A stretch of DNA of 64,000 nt from Coffea arabica (lineage: Eukaryota; Streptophyta; Magnoliopsida; Gentianales; Rubiaceae). Location of the stretch: contig NC_092323.1 of NCBI RefSeq assembly GCF_036785885.1, positions 2,210,501 through 2,274,500 on the forward strand, written 5' to 3'. The position numbers and the translations under genes are program-made. Position 1 is the stretch's first letter; each line of letters opens with the position of its first letter. The notes under the pieces are model-generated. The model saw only the letters and a program-made list of their open reading frames with translations. It did not search any database and was not told where the DNA came from. Positions 1-10,827 of this stretch are shown here, piece after piece.

Positions 1-786
1 GTGGAACAGCAACGTGCAACTTCTTCTTCATTCCATGAGCTGAAACTAAGTTCTTGAACACCCCCCCCCCTTCCTCCGATTGTTCTCTTTCTATTTGGGG
101 AAAGGGAATGACAGAGGGCAAGGGTAGCATGTCTGCCCTGGAACAGAAAAAATATTTGCAGATTAATCGACCTTATTTTTGTATAAATCATATATGTTTT
201 TAACTTTTTATTGATTCTGCATGAAAGTTGCACAATCATCTTGCACGTATCATCCTATTACCATTTCAAGGTGTAAAGAAACATCAAGGTAGCAGGAAGT
301 TGAAATGATTCTTAAGGATAAACAGTAACTAGCTGCAGAACGAGGAAAGGTTATGGTAAATATGCTTGTACTCTTTGAGAGGCCAAACTGGAAATGCACA
401 ATTAAGAAGGTTAGCAACTCAAGCTAACATGCAGCACAATAATTCACCAAGCAAACATGCAGCACAGTAATTCACCAGGATATCTTTTGGAAATCGAACA
501 TTTATGTTGTGCAAATGCACAAAAGGAACAGAACAAAAATCAACATTTAAATAATTCAACTTCTCCAAGTGTACATGCATTCCAGTCAAAGAAGCACTTC
601 GATACATTCAGATTTATGGTTTGTGTTATCTTTACTAATTTTGTCCAGTCAGATGCTAAAAAGATCAGTAGCAGTATAAGCCTTTTTTTTTTTTTTTGGT
701 GCAGTATTGATGAAACAACACATGAAAAAGCGAAAGCAATTTAAAAAAAATACACACTTACTTATAAGTGAAAAAGCATACAGAAG
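1..786. other. Spacer and probable 3' UTR downstream of the ATP12 gene
   Basis: No convincing coding exon is visible here. The stretch is AT-rich and lies downstream of the minus-strand ATP12-like stop codon at 787-789, so its right part probably holds that gene's 3' UTR. A C10 homopolymer lies at 61-70 and a T-run near 683-697. Short reading frames in this interval have no family-like content. Confidence 0.5.
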
Positions 787-2974
787 TCATTTCCTCCTAC
801 AAAGTCCAAGGAAAACAGCAGCAGATGCAACTTGAACTTTAAGATCCGCAATATCAACATCATGTCCACCTTCAACCAGACCCCAGCTGTCTACCTGCAA
901 AAACATCATAAAGCAACAACTTGAGGTACTAAGAATATTTGGAAGAGATGCAAGAGGATGAAAAAACAACATGAACTAGAACCTGTAAATCTTCTTCTAG
1001 TCTAATAAGCTCAATGGCCTCCTCAATATTCAATCTACCACGAAAGATTCCAATGGCAATAACTACAGAATGAGCAGCAGCAGCAATTGCATCAATTGCA
1101 GCCAGTTCACAATCATTTGTCCTTTTGAGCAGGCCTTCAATGGCAGTTACCAGACCTTCTTCCTGCTTACCACCAAAGAAACTGGAATATATGACAGGTT
1201 TATACCCAAACTCTGATTCCAACCATTTAAGCAAAGGGTCAATCTTCTCAACTTGACGTTCTACAAATTATGTGGACAATGAAGAAACTCAATAGTTTTC
1301 ACTGCTGAAAGGAAGATGCTAAATCAAAACTAAGTGCATGAAATGAAAACATTTCACATTTGTCCAAAGAAAGGGAGAATATAAAGGGCATTTACTTGAT
1401 TGAAGCAATAAGGATTCATCCTCATGTTCAGACATAGCTTCTTACATATGTTATAAGCAGCAAATCATCATAAAACTTTCAAAAAATTCTGACGACAATG
1501 TTTTCCTGAACACTTGATCCATTTCATTACTAATATGTAGCTGAAAATTCCAGGCCATAAATCTTCCTTTATTTAAACAGTGAAAATTGGTCATCAGAAA
1601 CATTCTGCAATTGTCTGAGGATGGATGAGATTCCAAGGCAAAAAGCAAACACCAACCACTTTCCCATAGACCATTTATGAAGCATCATGTACATGATGGC
1701 ATCCTGACTCAAAGCAGAACAGGTCTATGTATTGAAGTGCCAACTAGCATTAAGAGAGGCCGAATAGTAATGATTGAGTAAAACAAATTCAAATGTTGTG
1801 GTTAAAAAAGTCAATACATTCTTGAATATGACTATGTATTGCATTACAGTGATACTGTTGTTTGTACTTATGTTGCCTTATTCCTCGTATGTTTGCCTTG
1901 CTTCTTGTTCTTGGGAGGCAGAAGATGAGCACATAGGAATAGTTTGGCAATTGCATTTATTACGACCAGGAAGAGGTTGACGAGGAGTGATTGAAGAATA
2001 AAAGCTAGTCATGAAATATAAGTTAGTAATCAACAAATCTCACCCTGTTATGCGAATCGGGCAAAGGCAAGACAACAAGGAATGTGCACTCAGAAATTCA
2101 CACATAGAGGGAGATAAGAAAAGAAGGCACCTACCGAAAACACCCTTGGTGAGATCATTGTCTGCTGGAGCTCGACAGAAGACCAAATCCTGATGGAATT
2201 TCTTCATCAAATTCTCAATGACCTTGGGTCGAGTAAGTCGAACTCTTTCCAATGCAGTGCATGCAAGTTTCATGAGTGGCATTGTAAAGGGCCTAATTCC
2301 ATCTGTTTGCTACAATACAACAATATACTATTCTGTAAATTCAAACAAAAATTGCTAATTCTTTTTATTCGACAAAAATAGAGTAAAGAATCACCACAAG
2401 AATCCAAACTGTGGCCAGAAAAAGGAAAAAAAAAGAATGAATTGGAATTCTAAAAGAAGGAAATTGATGAAGACGGAAGCACCTGATAGTCCCATTCAGC
2501 AGCAACAGCCATAGCAAGAGCAGGGGTGGGGCACTTAAGGGGTCTCTTAGAAGGGGATTTAAGGGTTCTATAATCAAGCATCACTGTCCACCCATTTCCA
2601 TCATCAGCTTTTCTGGTGCTCACGTTCTGGTAAAATCTCTTTCCCACAATTGATCCCGTCATGAACGACATGGGCATGCTCACCGAATCTGATTGTGAGG
2701 ATGAAGACGACGCCGTCGTCTTAAGGCCTTTCACATAGATGGGATCCTCCTCCTCGTTAGTCTTGGTCCGCGACGCATTTGCATTTTCGTCCGATGAGAA
2801 GGTGAAGGATGATGACGATGATGGATCTGCGTGCTCGGGTTTGGATTGGGGTTGGGGTTTCCCAGCGGTGGCGACACCGCTGAGCTGGCGGAGTTCGGAA
2901 GGTAGGGTTCTGAGGGCATAGGAGTAGTAGTGAAGGGTTTTAGGGGTTTTCCTCAGCACCATTGCAGAGGCCAT
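787..2974 (-). CDS. ATP synthase F1 assembly factor 2 (ATP12 chaperone family), mitochondrial
   Basis: ATP12 is a mitochondrial matrix chaperone that binds the F1 alpha subunit and prevents its aggregation during ATP synthase assembly. Four exons join in frame (about 2974-2483, 2309-2135, 1260-983, 894-787) to give about 350 residues. The N-terminal ~80 residues are Ser/Arg-rich with few acidic residues at first, as expected for a mitochondrial presequence. Family hallmarks follow: GKRFYQNVS, a WTVMLDYRTLKSP stretch, AAEWDYQQTDGIRPFTMPLM across the first intron, and WLESEFGY. The start is the Met of MASAMVLRK; an upstream in-frame Met (2998) would add MPRVKEKK and is less presequence-like. 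Exon 2 begins with CAA (Gln) after a TTGTAG acceptor, which restores the conserved Gln-Gln pair. No damage is seen. It is transcribed away from the cystinosin gene, with a transposon lying between the two. Confidence 0.93.
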
Positions 2975-2998
2975 TTTTTTCTCTTTAACTCTTGGCAA

Positions 2999-3658
2999 CC
3001 CTCACCTCACCACCGCTGCGTGTGCGTGCGTGAGACAAGTACAGGCAGGCGATAACAACAGATGGGCTGACGGTGAAGAAATTTGACTGGGCTCCTTTTA
3101 TTGGGCTGATCCAAAGTATGTGCGTTAGAACAAAAAATGGTCAAATTAACGAAGAAGAGTAGTGTTCTTCAAAAAAATAATAATACAAATTAATGAAGAA
3201 GAGTGTCACATAAAATTGTCAAGATTGCGTGTTGTCACGGAAAACTAGTCAAATAAATGAACTAAAAAACGTCGAATTATTTAAGAGAGCCGCAGCATGC
3301 AAGTGTAAAGAATTGAGAATAAGAAATGAAAAAAATCCGGAGCAAAATTATTTTTAATGACGCAAACTATTTTTAATGATCATTTTTGTTTTTTTTTTTA
3401 AGAATGACCATTTTTGTTCACTTCAATTTATTAGCCGCAAAGCCTTTATACAGAAACAATAGAGACCAAAGTCTGAATTAAAAGCATTGGTTACGGTTCC
3501 ATGTCAAAGCCAACTTAACGTCACTACTCTAAAACTGCATAAACGAAAAGCTTTCCCCATGTTGCCGCTATCTTAAACAAAACAAAAATAAACGGGGAAG
3601 TATATCCCTCTAGGTATGGAAATGGAGTTACTCTATTGATATTTTTAATACTCCACAT
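2999..3658. promoter_or_regulatory. Promoter and 5' region of the ATP12-like gene
   Basis: This interval lies directly upstream of the minus-strand ATP12-like start. It becomes increasingly AT-rich with distance. No sharply defined TATA box could be chosen and no coding sequence is visible. It ends at the target-site copy of the hAT-type element that starts at 3659. Confidence 0.4.
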
Positions 3659-4876
3659 TAGGGGTGGGCACGAGTTGGATACCCATCCCTAATATAATTT
3701 GGCTGACCCGACCCTAATATATCGGATCAGCCATTTTGTAACCCTAATCCGGTTCCTAATGTCTTCGGGTACCCGTTACTCGGGTATTCGAAAAAGAAAA
3801 TGGCGGTTTATAAGCTACCCGCCTTTAATATCAACATGTTTTTCATTAAAAAACATGCTTTCCATTAAAATTTGTAGAGATATTGTAATCAAAATTCATA
3901 CATCACCATTCTCACACATTTCATCCAACAATCAAATCGATCTCAAAAATTTAGTACACACTATAATTATAATATCTAATAGACAAAAAGAAGTTTCATG
4001 ATAATTTTGAGTACATCACCATTCTCACACATTTCATCCACTACAACACAACAAACACAAGAATAATAAGTATCTAACAACTTCCCCAACTACCTTAAGG
4101 ATGTTATGGTACAAGACTGCATCCAAAATGAGTTGATTATGGAATCAAGTCTGGAAAAGAATTGAATAGAGTTAATTATTTTTGGAGAAAGTATAACCAA
4201 ATTAAGCTTGAAAAATCTTCCCCAACTTCCTTACATCTTTGAAATAGACCTTATGACATTAAAGGTGATGAAAAAGAAAAATAAATTTCTTGAACTAAGA
4301 TTAAAGAGACAAATTTAAGAGACATAATCGCAATAAAATAAATCAAATAAATAAATAAATGGAAGACACAAATGTTTTAATTATCTAGCTAAAAGAAAAT
4401 TGGAACTCCAAACACAAATCTTTGATTGAATTGATGAAAAGTTTGTAGGAAATATCGATGGAGGTAGAATAAAAATGAAAAGAATTAAAGGGATGAGCAA
4501 TTTTTGTGATAAAGTTTCACAAATTTTTCTTCATTTTATTCATTTGATTCAAATTTCACCAAGAATATTCGCTTTCTTCAGAAAATATGAGGAGAGGCAG
4601 ATCATATGATATTAGAAAATGAGGCTGTGAGCCACTTCACTTACACTTAGGATTAAAAATTATAAAATTATAAAATGATTCCTAATTTTTTAATATTTAT
4701 ATAATATAGCCTGCGGATCGGGTATCCGCGGATTTTTATTTTTCTGATCCGTGTCTGTTTCCATTTTTTGCGGGTATCCCTCAACTGTCCCGCTAAGAAA
4801 AATCAGATCAGATATCCTATTTTTCGGATCGAATTTATCAGATTTTTGAGTGGTTGGATATTTTTACCCACCCCTA
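3659..4876. mobile_element. Non-autonomous hAT-type DNA transposon with 8-bp target-site duplication
   Basis: The element starts TAGGGGTGGG (3659-3668) and ends CCCACCCCTA (4867-4876), a perfect 10-bp terminal inverted repeat. It is flanked by CTCCACAT (3651-3658) and CTTCACAT (4877-4884), a 7-of-8 target-site duplication of the length typical for hAT elements. Subterminal regions carry repeated GGATC/GGGTA(T/C)CCG-like motifs on both sides. The interior has a 29-bp direct repeat (about 3899-3927 and 4012-4040). There is no transposase reading frame, so it would depend on a related autonomous element. The single mismatch between the duplications suggests an insertion that is not recent. Confidence 0.85.
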
Positions 4877-5860
4877 CTTCACATCTTGTTAAATTAATTT
4901 TTTCATACTTCACTTTTAAAGTATTGACTCTATATCTCTTATAAAATCAGGTCAGCCAAATTTTGATTTTGGCCTAGATTTTCGACTGTTTTTAACCTAA
5001 ATCCACTATGTGATGTGAGTCATCGTCTCTTTAAGGTGCAAAAGGTTTAGATCTCACTTGTTTAGATACAGAGGCAAAAATGAATATAAGTGGGGTAATT
5101 TATCTAACTTCAAATTTTTTTCCCAAGGTAAAAAATGAATGTGAGTCAATTGATTTTATTTAATTATAAATGGGATTTGACCTTCTTACACATAAAAAAA
5201 ATTTGGTTGGAAAAAAAGATCAAAATATTAGGTTGGAAAAAAGTTTGATCAACTTAATTTTTGGAGAGATGTAAAGACAATTTAGAAGTGAGGAAAAAAA
5301 AATTCATTTCATTTAACAAAAGCAAAACGTTACCAACTTTTTAAACAATTTTCCCTTTTTTGTCACCTGTACGTGGTTATGGAGTCTAGAACTATGCACA
5401 CGAATTGAGACGGCAACCGGGGCAACGTTCATTCTTCGGCATTCACTATTCCACGATGTTTGCCCCTGTTGGCATGGGAGTGGGACCCTATCACCGTTGG
5501 GACTCGTACTGCTTGAGTCACGTCTTATGCCGGTAGATTTAACGAGCCTTTCCGTTCCCACTCCCTGTTCCAACTCTTTCCTTTTATTCCATTGACGCAC
5601 AGCGCTTTCTGTGAGCCAAATTCATCAGTTTCTGATACTTCCCTTTCCTTTTCGAGCACTAGTATTCGATAACGAACTGCTGGTTTTGACCCCAAAAAAA
5701 AAAAGAAATGAACTGCTAAGTGAGTGGTGACTGAGAATTGCTCAAAGATTTCCCGTCTCTTGCAAGACAGAAAAGAGCAACGGCTCCAGAGATTGGAATT
5801 CTTTGTGTGTAATAAATACTCCGTAAGAGTAGATAAGAGGAAGAGGGGAAAGAGAGGAAG
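4877..5860. promoter_or_regulatory. Upstream region and 5' UTR of the cystinosin-like gene
   Basis: Between the hAT-type element and the cystinosin-like ATG the sequence changes from AT-rich (4885-5330) to more GC-balanced (about 5340-5860), as expected for a proximal promoter and leader. No confident TATA box was chosen. The start codon sits in an A/G-rich context, GGAAGATGGC. Short reading frames here do not resemble any family. Confidence 0.4.
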
Positions 5861-8610
5861 ATGGCTGGGCAGGGGTCTTCTTGGAATTCAACTCCACTGC
5901 AAGTGTTGCATGCTCTTCTGGGATGGATTGCGTTTGCATCGTGGTCTATCAGCTTCTATCCCCAAGTCATCTTGAACTTCCGGCGTAAAAGGTTCCCCCC
6001 AACCCCGCCAATACCATTTTTAGCTTTCCGCTTTCCTCTCCACCAATTTTCACCCTTCACGTTTCATCGTGAATACTAATTAGTAATATTTTCTTTTGCT
6101 GGGGCCGTCTGCTAAATAAAACCACTGGACTCTGTATTTTGGTCGGCGGTGTTGTGCAGCGTTGTGGGCTTGAATTTTGATTTCGTGCTGTTGAATCTCA
6201 CCAAGCACTCTTCCTATCTCATCTACAACGCTTCCCTCTTCTTCAGTTCTGCTGTTCAACGCCAGTACCATCAAAAATTTGGCTTTGATCAGGTTCTTTC
6301 TTTCCTTCTGTCTTTTTTTTTTCCCTTTCCCCCATTTAGTAACGTGTTTATGCGAAGGTGGAGGTCTTGGGTCCTGCTGGATTCATGAATACCCTTGATT
6401 CAGTTAAACGTATTTTAGTTTTAAGCATTATGATCACGTGCCTCTTCCGATCATGAATTCACTTTCAATTTCAAAGGATAATTCTTTTCAAATCTTGATA
6501 AATAAGCCAAACAGATCTGTGCTCTGAACTAATCACGTGTTATCCTCCTGGTTATTCCTCTTCTTGTGGAGGGTAAATTTGATTTTCTTGTCTACTCACT
6601 CCCGTCATTAACAGCTATATGCAACGTGAGCTTTTAAGTATTTTGTGCTTGTGCTAGTATTCCTCGTGCAAGGTCGAATCAGTACAGTGACGAGTGGATG
6701 CAGTACTGCTCTAACCCTTTACTTGATCTTATTCCTTGATTGGTCTATTGCAGATGATTCCAGTGGCTGCCAATGACGTAGCCTTCTCAGCCCATGCGGT
6801 TCTGCTAACTGTGTTTACCTTGTTCCAGATTGCAATCTACGAGGTGACTACTTAAATCCTTCTTTGATGCTTCCTGCTGCATGTTTTAAAAGATGACTGG
6901 AAACAGGAAAATTTGCGCGTAATTTTCTGAAATAGTGTTTGCATTGTAACTTAGACTGCCATTGAGTACTTGTATCAATTCATATAGCTGTCACTTAACC
7001 CTACACCCCCGGTTTCCCAAATTCTGTTCTTTTCCAGCGTGGACATCAAAAGGTTTCTAAAACTGCAACCGCGATTGTCGCAGCAGCTTGGTTAGCTGCT
7101 GCAGTCTGTGTTTTTGTAGCAGTTCCCCACAAGAAGTGGCTTTGGCTGGTGTCGTGCTTCAAGTAAGATGTGCTGTTTTACTCCATTCCTGTACTTCTCT
7201 TTTTAACTTAAATGAAGCCAATGTTGCTGGCCTGCCTTTAAGAGAGAACAGATTCACTTTCTGATCAGGGTTAATATCTAGGCCTTGGTTAATTTTGCAT
7301 TAAGATGGGATAGGGTGCATATTTTTTTTGTTAAAAGTGTTGAAAATCTTGCTGGACTTGTTTTACGGAGCTATGGAGGAATGGTCTGTTGATGAAGTCC
7401 TCATCCATCCGTAATCGTTGTGAACTGATGCTGCTGTTCTTGGCTATGATATTTGGTTAAAAAGATTACCTTTTAATGGTGCTACCATGATTGTGGTGAC
7501 CTTTTTACCTTTTGTTTCTACTGTGTGTGCAGCACAGTGCAAGTTGTCATGACAGTCATCAAATACATTCCTCAGGTTATTCCTACGGCTGGCTATCTTT
7601 GGAATTGTCCAATATTAACTACATGTACTTCGGCTTAAGTTAGGATTTAGTGAAACCGTGTCCGTTCTTTAATACCCCAAGCTTACTGGGTGCCTTTGAT
7701 GCTTTTCAGTTTCTAAAGGATGTCATTATTTTTTATTTTTCTCATGGGTGACTTGCTGTGTAACTTAGGCTGTTATGAATTTCAAAAGGAAGAGCACCAT
7801 TGGGTGGAGCATTGGCAACATTTTGCTTGATTTGCTTGGTGGTGTGACCAACTATGCACAAATGGCCGTGCAATCCATTGATCAGAGTAAGACTCGTGAA
7901 TAGGATTATTCGGATCTATCTGGGGATTTGTAATGCAATGCCTAACTATGTTTTGTCCATGTTTCTGTCAGAATCCTGGGTGAATTTCTACGGAAACATA
8001 GGCAAGACTCTGCTGTCCTTGGTATGGACTTTTTTCTCTCTGACAATTTTGAGCTTCATCGTAATTTTTTTGCTGTTTTTATCGATCTTCCTTCAAGTTT
8101 CAACAACCCTCGGCCTTCTTTTAGAAAGATGAAATCCTGTGCTGGCATGAAGAAAGCCAGCTTCCCCTTTCATAATAATGACTGAACTGTCTTTCACTTT
8201 CACGTTGAGTCCCAGAAGACGAAAAACTTGTGATCAGGATGTCTCTTCGTTCTGTTAACTGCTGTGATCAGCAATTAATTAAGCAAGAAAATTTGGATAA
8301 AAATGGAATATGTGCAGGTTCGACCTTGTTTGAAACAGTAAATGTGTTCGTTTGATTTTCTAAATCTGCATAAAACATAAAATGCTTGGGTCCTCATAAT
8401 CTCATTTTGTACTTGAATCGTACTAATTATTTTTCTTTTGGTCTGCTGGAATTGACCAAGCAGGTGTCCATTTTCTTTGACATTCTCTTCATCCTGCAAC
8501 ACTACGTGCTCTACCCATCCAAGCAGAAGGCTTCACCTCCTAAACTTGATGTGGTTAGCAAGGAGCCATTAATTGAATCCTCCGAAAACGCACATTCTGA
8601 CAATGTATGA
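5861..8610 (+). CDS. Cystinosin homologue, PQ-loop lysosomal/vacuolar cystine transporter
   Basis: Cystinosin exports cystine from the lysosome (the vacuole in plants) in symport with protons; the plant substrate is assumed from the family. Eight exons (about 5861-5991, 6160-6292, 6754-6843, 7038-7162, 7533-7575, 7769-7886, 7972-8021, 8464-8610) give about 278 residues, a normal plant cystinosin length. Both PQ-loop motifs are present: ISFYPQVILNFRRK in exon 1, and IKYIPQ joined to AVMNFKRKSTIGWSIGNILL across the exon 5/6 junction. The segment VNFYGNIGKTLLSL is also typical. Several hydrophobic helices are evident, consistent with the seven-helix fold. The C-terminal tail (residues ~240-278) is polar and may carry sorting signals. 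Small exon 5 (43 bp) encodes the approach to the second PQ motif. Confidence 0.95.
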
Positions 8611-9454
8611 CTGACGCACATTCATTTTCGAACACTCTCCAGCTGTAAAACAGGTTCTGTATCGCGACATTTTATTATTGTTAAATTGGACTTAGCATCT
8701 ATTCCTGTTGAGATGTAATTAAATTCCGTCCCTCCTCCGCTATGCTTCTGGCTGCTGAATAAAACAAGGTTATTAACTGGTGGCTGGTGGTAATCTCTTT
8801 TACAGCACTTGATGATCTGACAGGCATTTGCAAACGGAGGACTCGTTAAAAACAACTCTAAAGTCTATTAGCTGCCAGAAGATACATACATATATGAAAT
8901 ACATCATACACGTATAGCACTAGAAAAGTTCGTTTTACTACTATTATTAGATTACATCATATGTTTTTTTTGCTTGTCAATAATATGATTTTTATTCAGC
9001 GGATCAAAGAATATCCGAAGGAAACGGGCATTGATGTGTTCTTCCAAACTCACAGGAGACCCTTTACCCCTCTACGAAGGAAATAAGAGAAAACAAATCC
9101 AAATCAGCCAAAAACAATATGAGGTGTGAGGTGTCACTTTCGGTATGTATGACCGCCTAAAAAAACCTTGGCTTACACGTACTTTTCACAGTTGACGAAG
9201 CAATCGCCTTCCTTCCCAAGTTTTCTAGCCATCTTCCTCGCAACTCCCAACTTCATTTAACTAAAGGAAAGGTAAAACGAAAGAAAGAGTGGAATATAAA
9301 TAATTGTAATCCCACCACGTTATGCAAGTCTCGTACCAAACGAAACTGGTAGTACTATATAACAAGAAGCCTGGCCATCCTCATCCCAGTCCCCATTTGC
9401 TGCTGATTTTCACATCCATCAAATTCATTCATTCATTCGTTCGTTCAGGCAGCC
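8611..9454. other. Spacer between the cystinosin-like and acidic-protein genes
   Basis: The left part is probably the cystinosin 3' UTR and terminator region. The right part is the promoter of the next plus-strand gene. No other gene is visible. Confidence 0.45.
9351..9364 (+). promoter_or_regulatory. Candidate TATA box of the acidic-protein gene
   Basis: A TATATAAC motif within GTACTATATAACAAG lies about 95-100 bp upstream of the ATG at 9455, a plausible distance for a short leader. A second AT-rich candidate, AATATAAATAA, lies near 9292-9302. This is motif-based only. Confidence 0.35.
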
Positions 9455-10105
9455 ATGAAGAGGGAGGGGCGTCAACACGGCATGGTCCAAACCCACCCCA
9501 TCATTTCCTCACCTTGGAGGCCGAGGCAGCCCCCCAGCCGGCTGGAATCAACCTCCACGGCTGGTTGCTTTGCTAAGGTGCCCCAAAAGCCTACCAACCG
9601 CTCCAAGTTCACGGGCAAGTGCGGCCGCCCAAGGTGTGCTTCTTGTCACTTCCATCCCGCCGGTAAAGCTAAGGACAAGACCAAAGGGACTCACAAGCTG
9701 AAGTCGTGCGATGTTGTTACGAATTACAGATTGGTTACTTGGCGGGTCGTGGATGCGAGGCCCGGGTTCAACTTTACCGGGTTTTCGGCCACTGGGATTT
9801 TGGATCATTTGGCCAATGATTGTTACAGTGATGATGTTGGAGATGAAATTGATGATGGGGATGATGATGTTTACGATTATTACTACCGTCCTGCTGATCG
9901 TCGCCATCATCATCATCCAGCCGATTGGGTAGTTGACTCTGCCCTTGCAGCATCAACTGGTGTTGCTATTGGGGAGCTGCAGGATGAGTTTGATGACGAC
10001 GACGACGAAAAAATGAGCTTCTGTGACGTGGGTTTTGCGTGGGAGCAGGTGGAGGAGGAGGGAGATGATGAAATTGGAGGTTGGTGTTTGGTGGAAGAAA
10101 TTTGA
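9455..10105 (+). CDS. Plant-specific acidic protein of unknown function (At5g40690-like)
   Basis: A single uninterrupted exon encodes 216 residues. I recognise it as the plant-only family typified, from memory, by Arabidopsis At5g40690 and At2g41730; no biochemical role is established that I know of. The conserved core lies at residues ~50-125: a basic KFTGKCGRPRCASCHFHP segment with a Cys/His cluster that could bind metal, then KTKGTHKLKSCDVVTNYRL and VTWRVVDARPGFNFTGFSAT. The C-terminal ~90 residues are low-complexity and highly acidic (runs of Asp plus a His-rich stretch near residues 150-155). Automatic pipelines sometimes label the acidic tail as an EF-hand site, which I would not trust. 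The gene lies downstream of cystinosin on the same strand and is convergent with the TPX2-like gene. Confidence 0.85.
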   Translation: MKREGRQHGMVQTHPIISSPWRPRQPPSRLESTSTAGCFAKVPQKPTNRSKFTGKCGRPRCASCHFHPAGKAKDKTKGTHKLKSCDVVTNYRLVTWRVVDARPGFNFTGFSATGILDHLANDCYSDDVGDEIDDGDDDVYDYYYRPADRRHHHHPADWVVDSALAASTGVAIGELQDEFDDDDDEKMSFCDVGFAWEQVEEEGDDEIGGWCLVEEI

Positions 10106-10827
10106 CGTCGCTTCAAGTCCTTCTTCTGCTAGCACTCTCTTTTTATTATTCTTAATGGTTGCTTCTATGTGATTGTAAGTAATTATGCACCCTTTACATT
10201 TTATTATTGTTATGGCTGTTATTATTATTATTTTGTGGGGAAGACCACCCTGTGCATTATTGTACAAGTAATTGTGACCATTTGAAAAAGAAAAAGAAAG
10301 AAAAAATTGTTACCATTTCGTGCACGAAAATCCAGTTCCTGGAGGGCATATGTTGTTGGCGACGAATAATTTTATCTCCCTCCCAAGTTATCGGTTCGGT
10401 TGGTGGATACTACCGTCCTTGATGCTTTTGTCGCACGAGATTAAATAAGTCTGTAAGTCAACTCACCCTTCCAAAAGCTTAAAAGTAAAATAATGATAAG
10501 CCGCATGCCTCTTATGATCTAGATAGAACATAAAAAGCCCCATTACCTCTTCAAAAGAAGCGTGTTGTTTAAATCTTTACATGGTCTCTCATTGTTGAGA
10601 TCGAACGGGTCTTGGATGACTGGATCTTTAACCTTCCACCCTCCGCAGAAGAATTTGTACATTGCTGCTAGCCTGCTAAGTGAAACACAACCATAGTTTA
10701 TGTGCACATTTCAATCTGTCCGGATATGAAATTTTACAGACTCTGCGTATGGCTACTGCTCTGGAAAACTACATCTTAGAGGGGTTCTAATGGATTATAA
10801 TAAGCATTAGGCCCGACCACTAAATCG
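10106..10827. other. Convergent intergenic region
   Basis: Two genes end towards each other here: the plus-strand acidic protein (stop at 10103-10105) and the minus-strand TPX2-like gene (stop at 10828-10830). The interval should contain both 3' UTRs and polyadenylation signals. No further coding sequence is visible. Confidence 0.5.

Noticed and set aside
9548-10267. Several antisense frames over the acidic-protein gene
   Set aside because: They mirror the GAT/GAC-rich low-complexity coding strand (Ile/Ser/His-rich antisense) and have no independent support.
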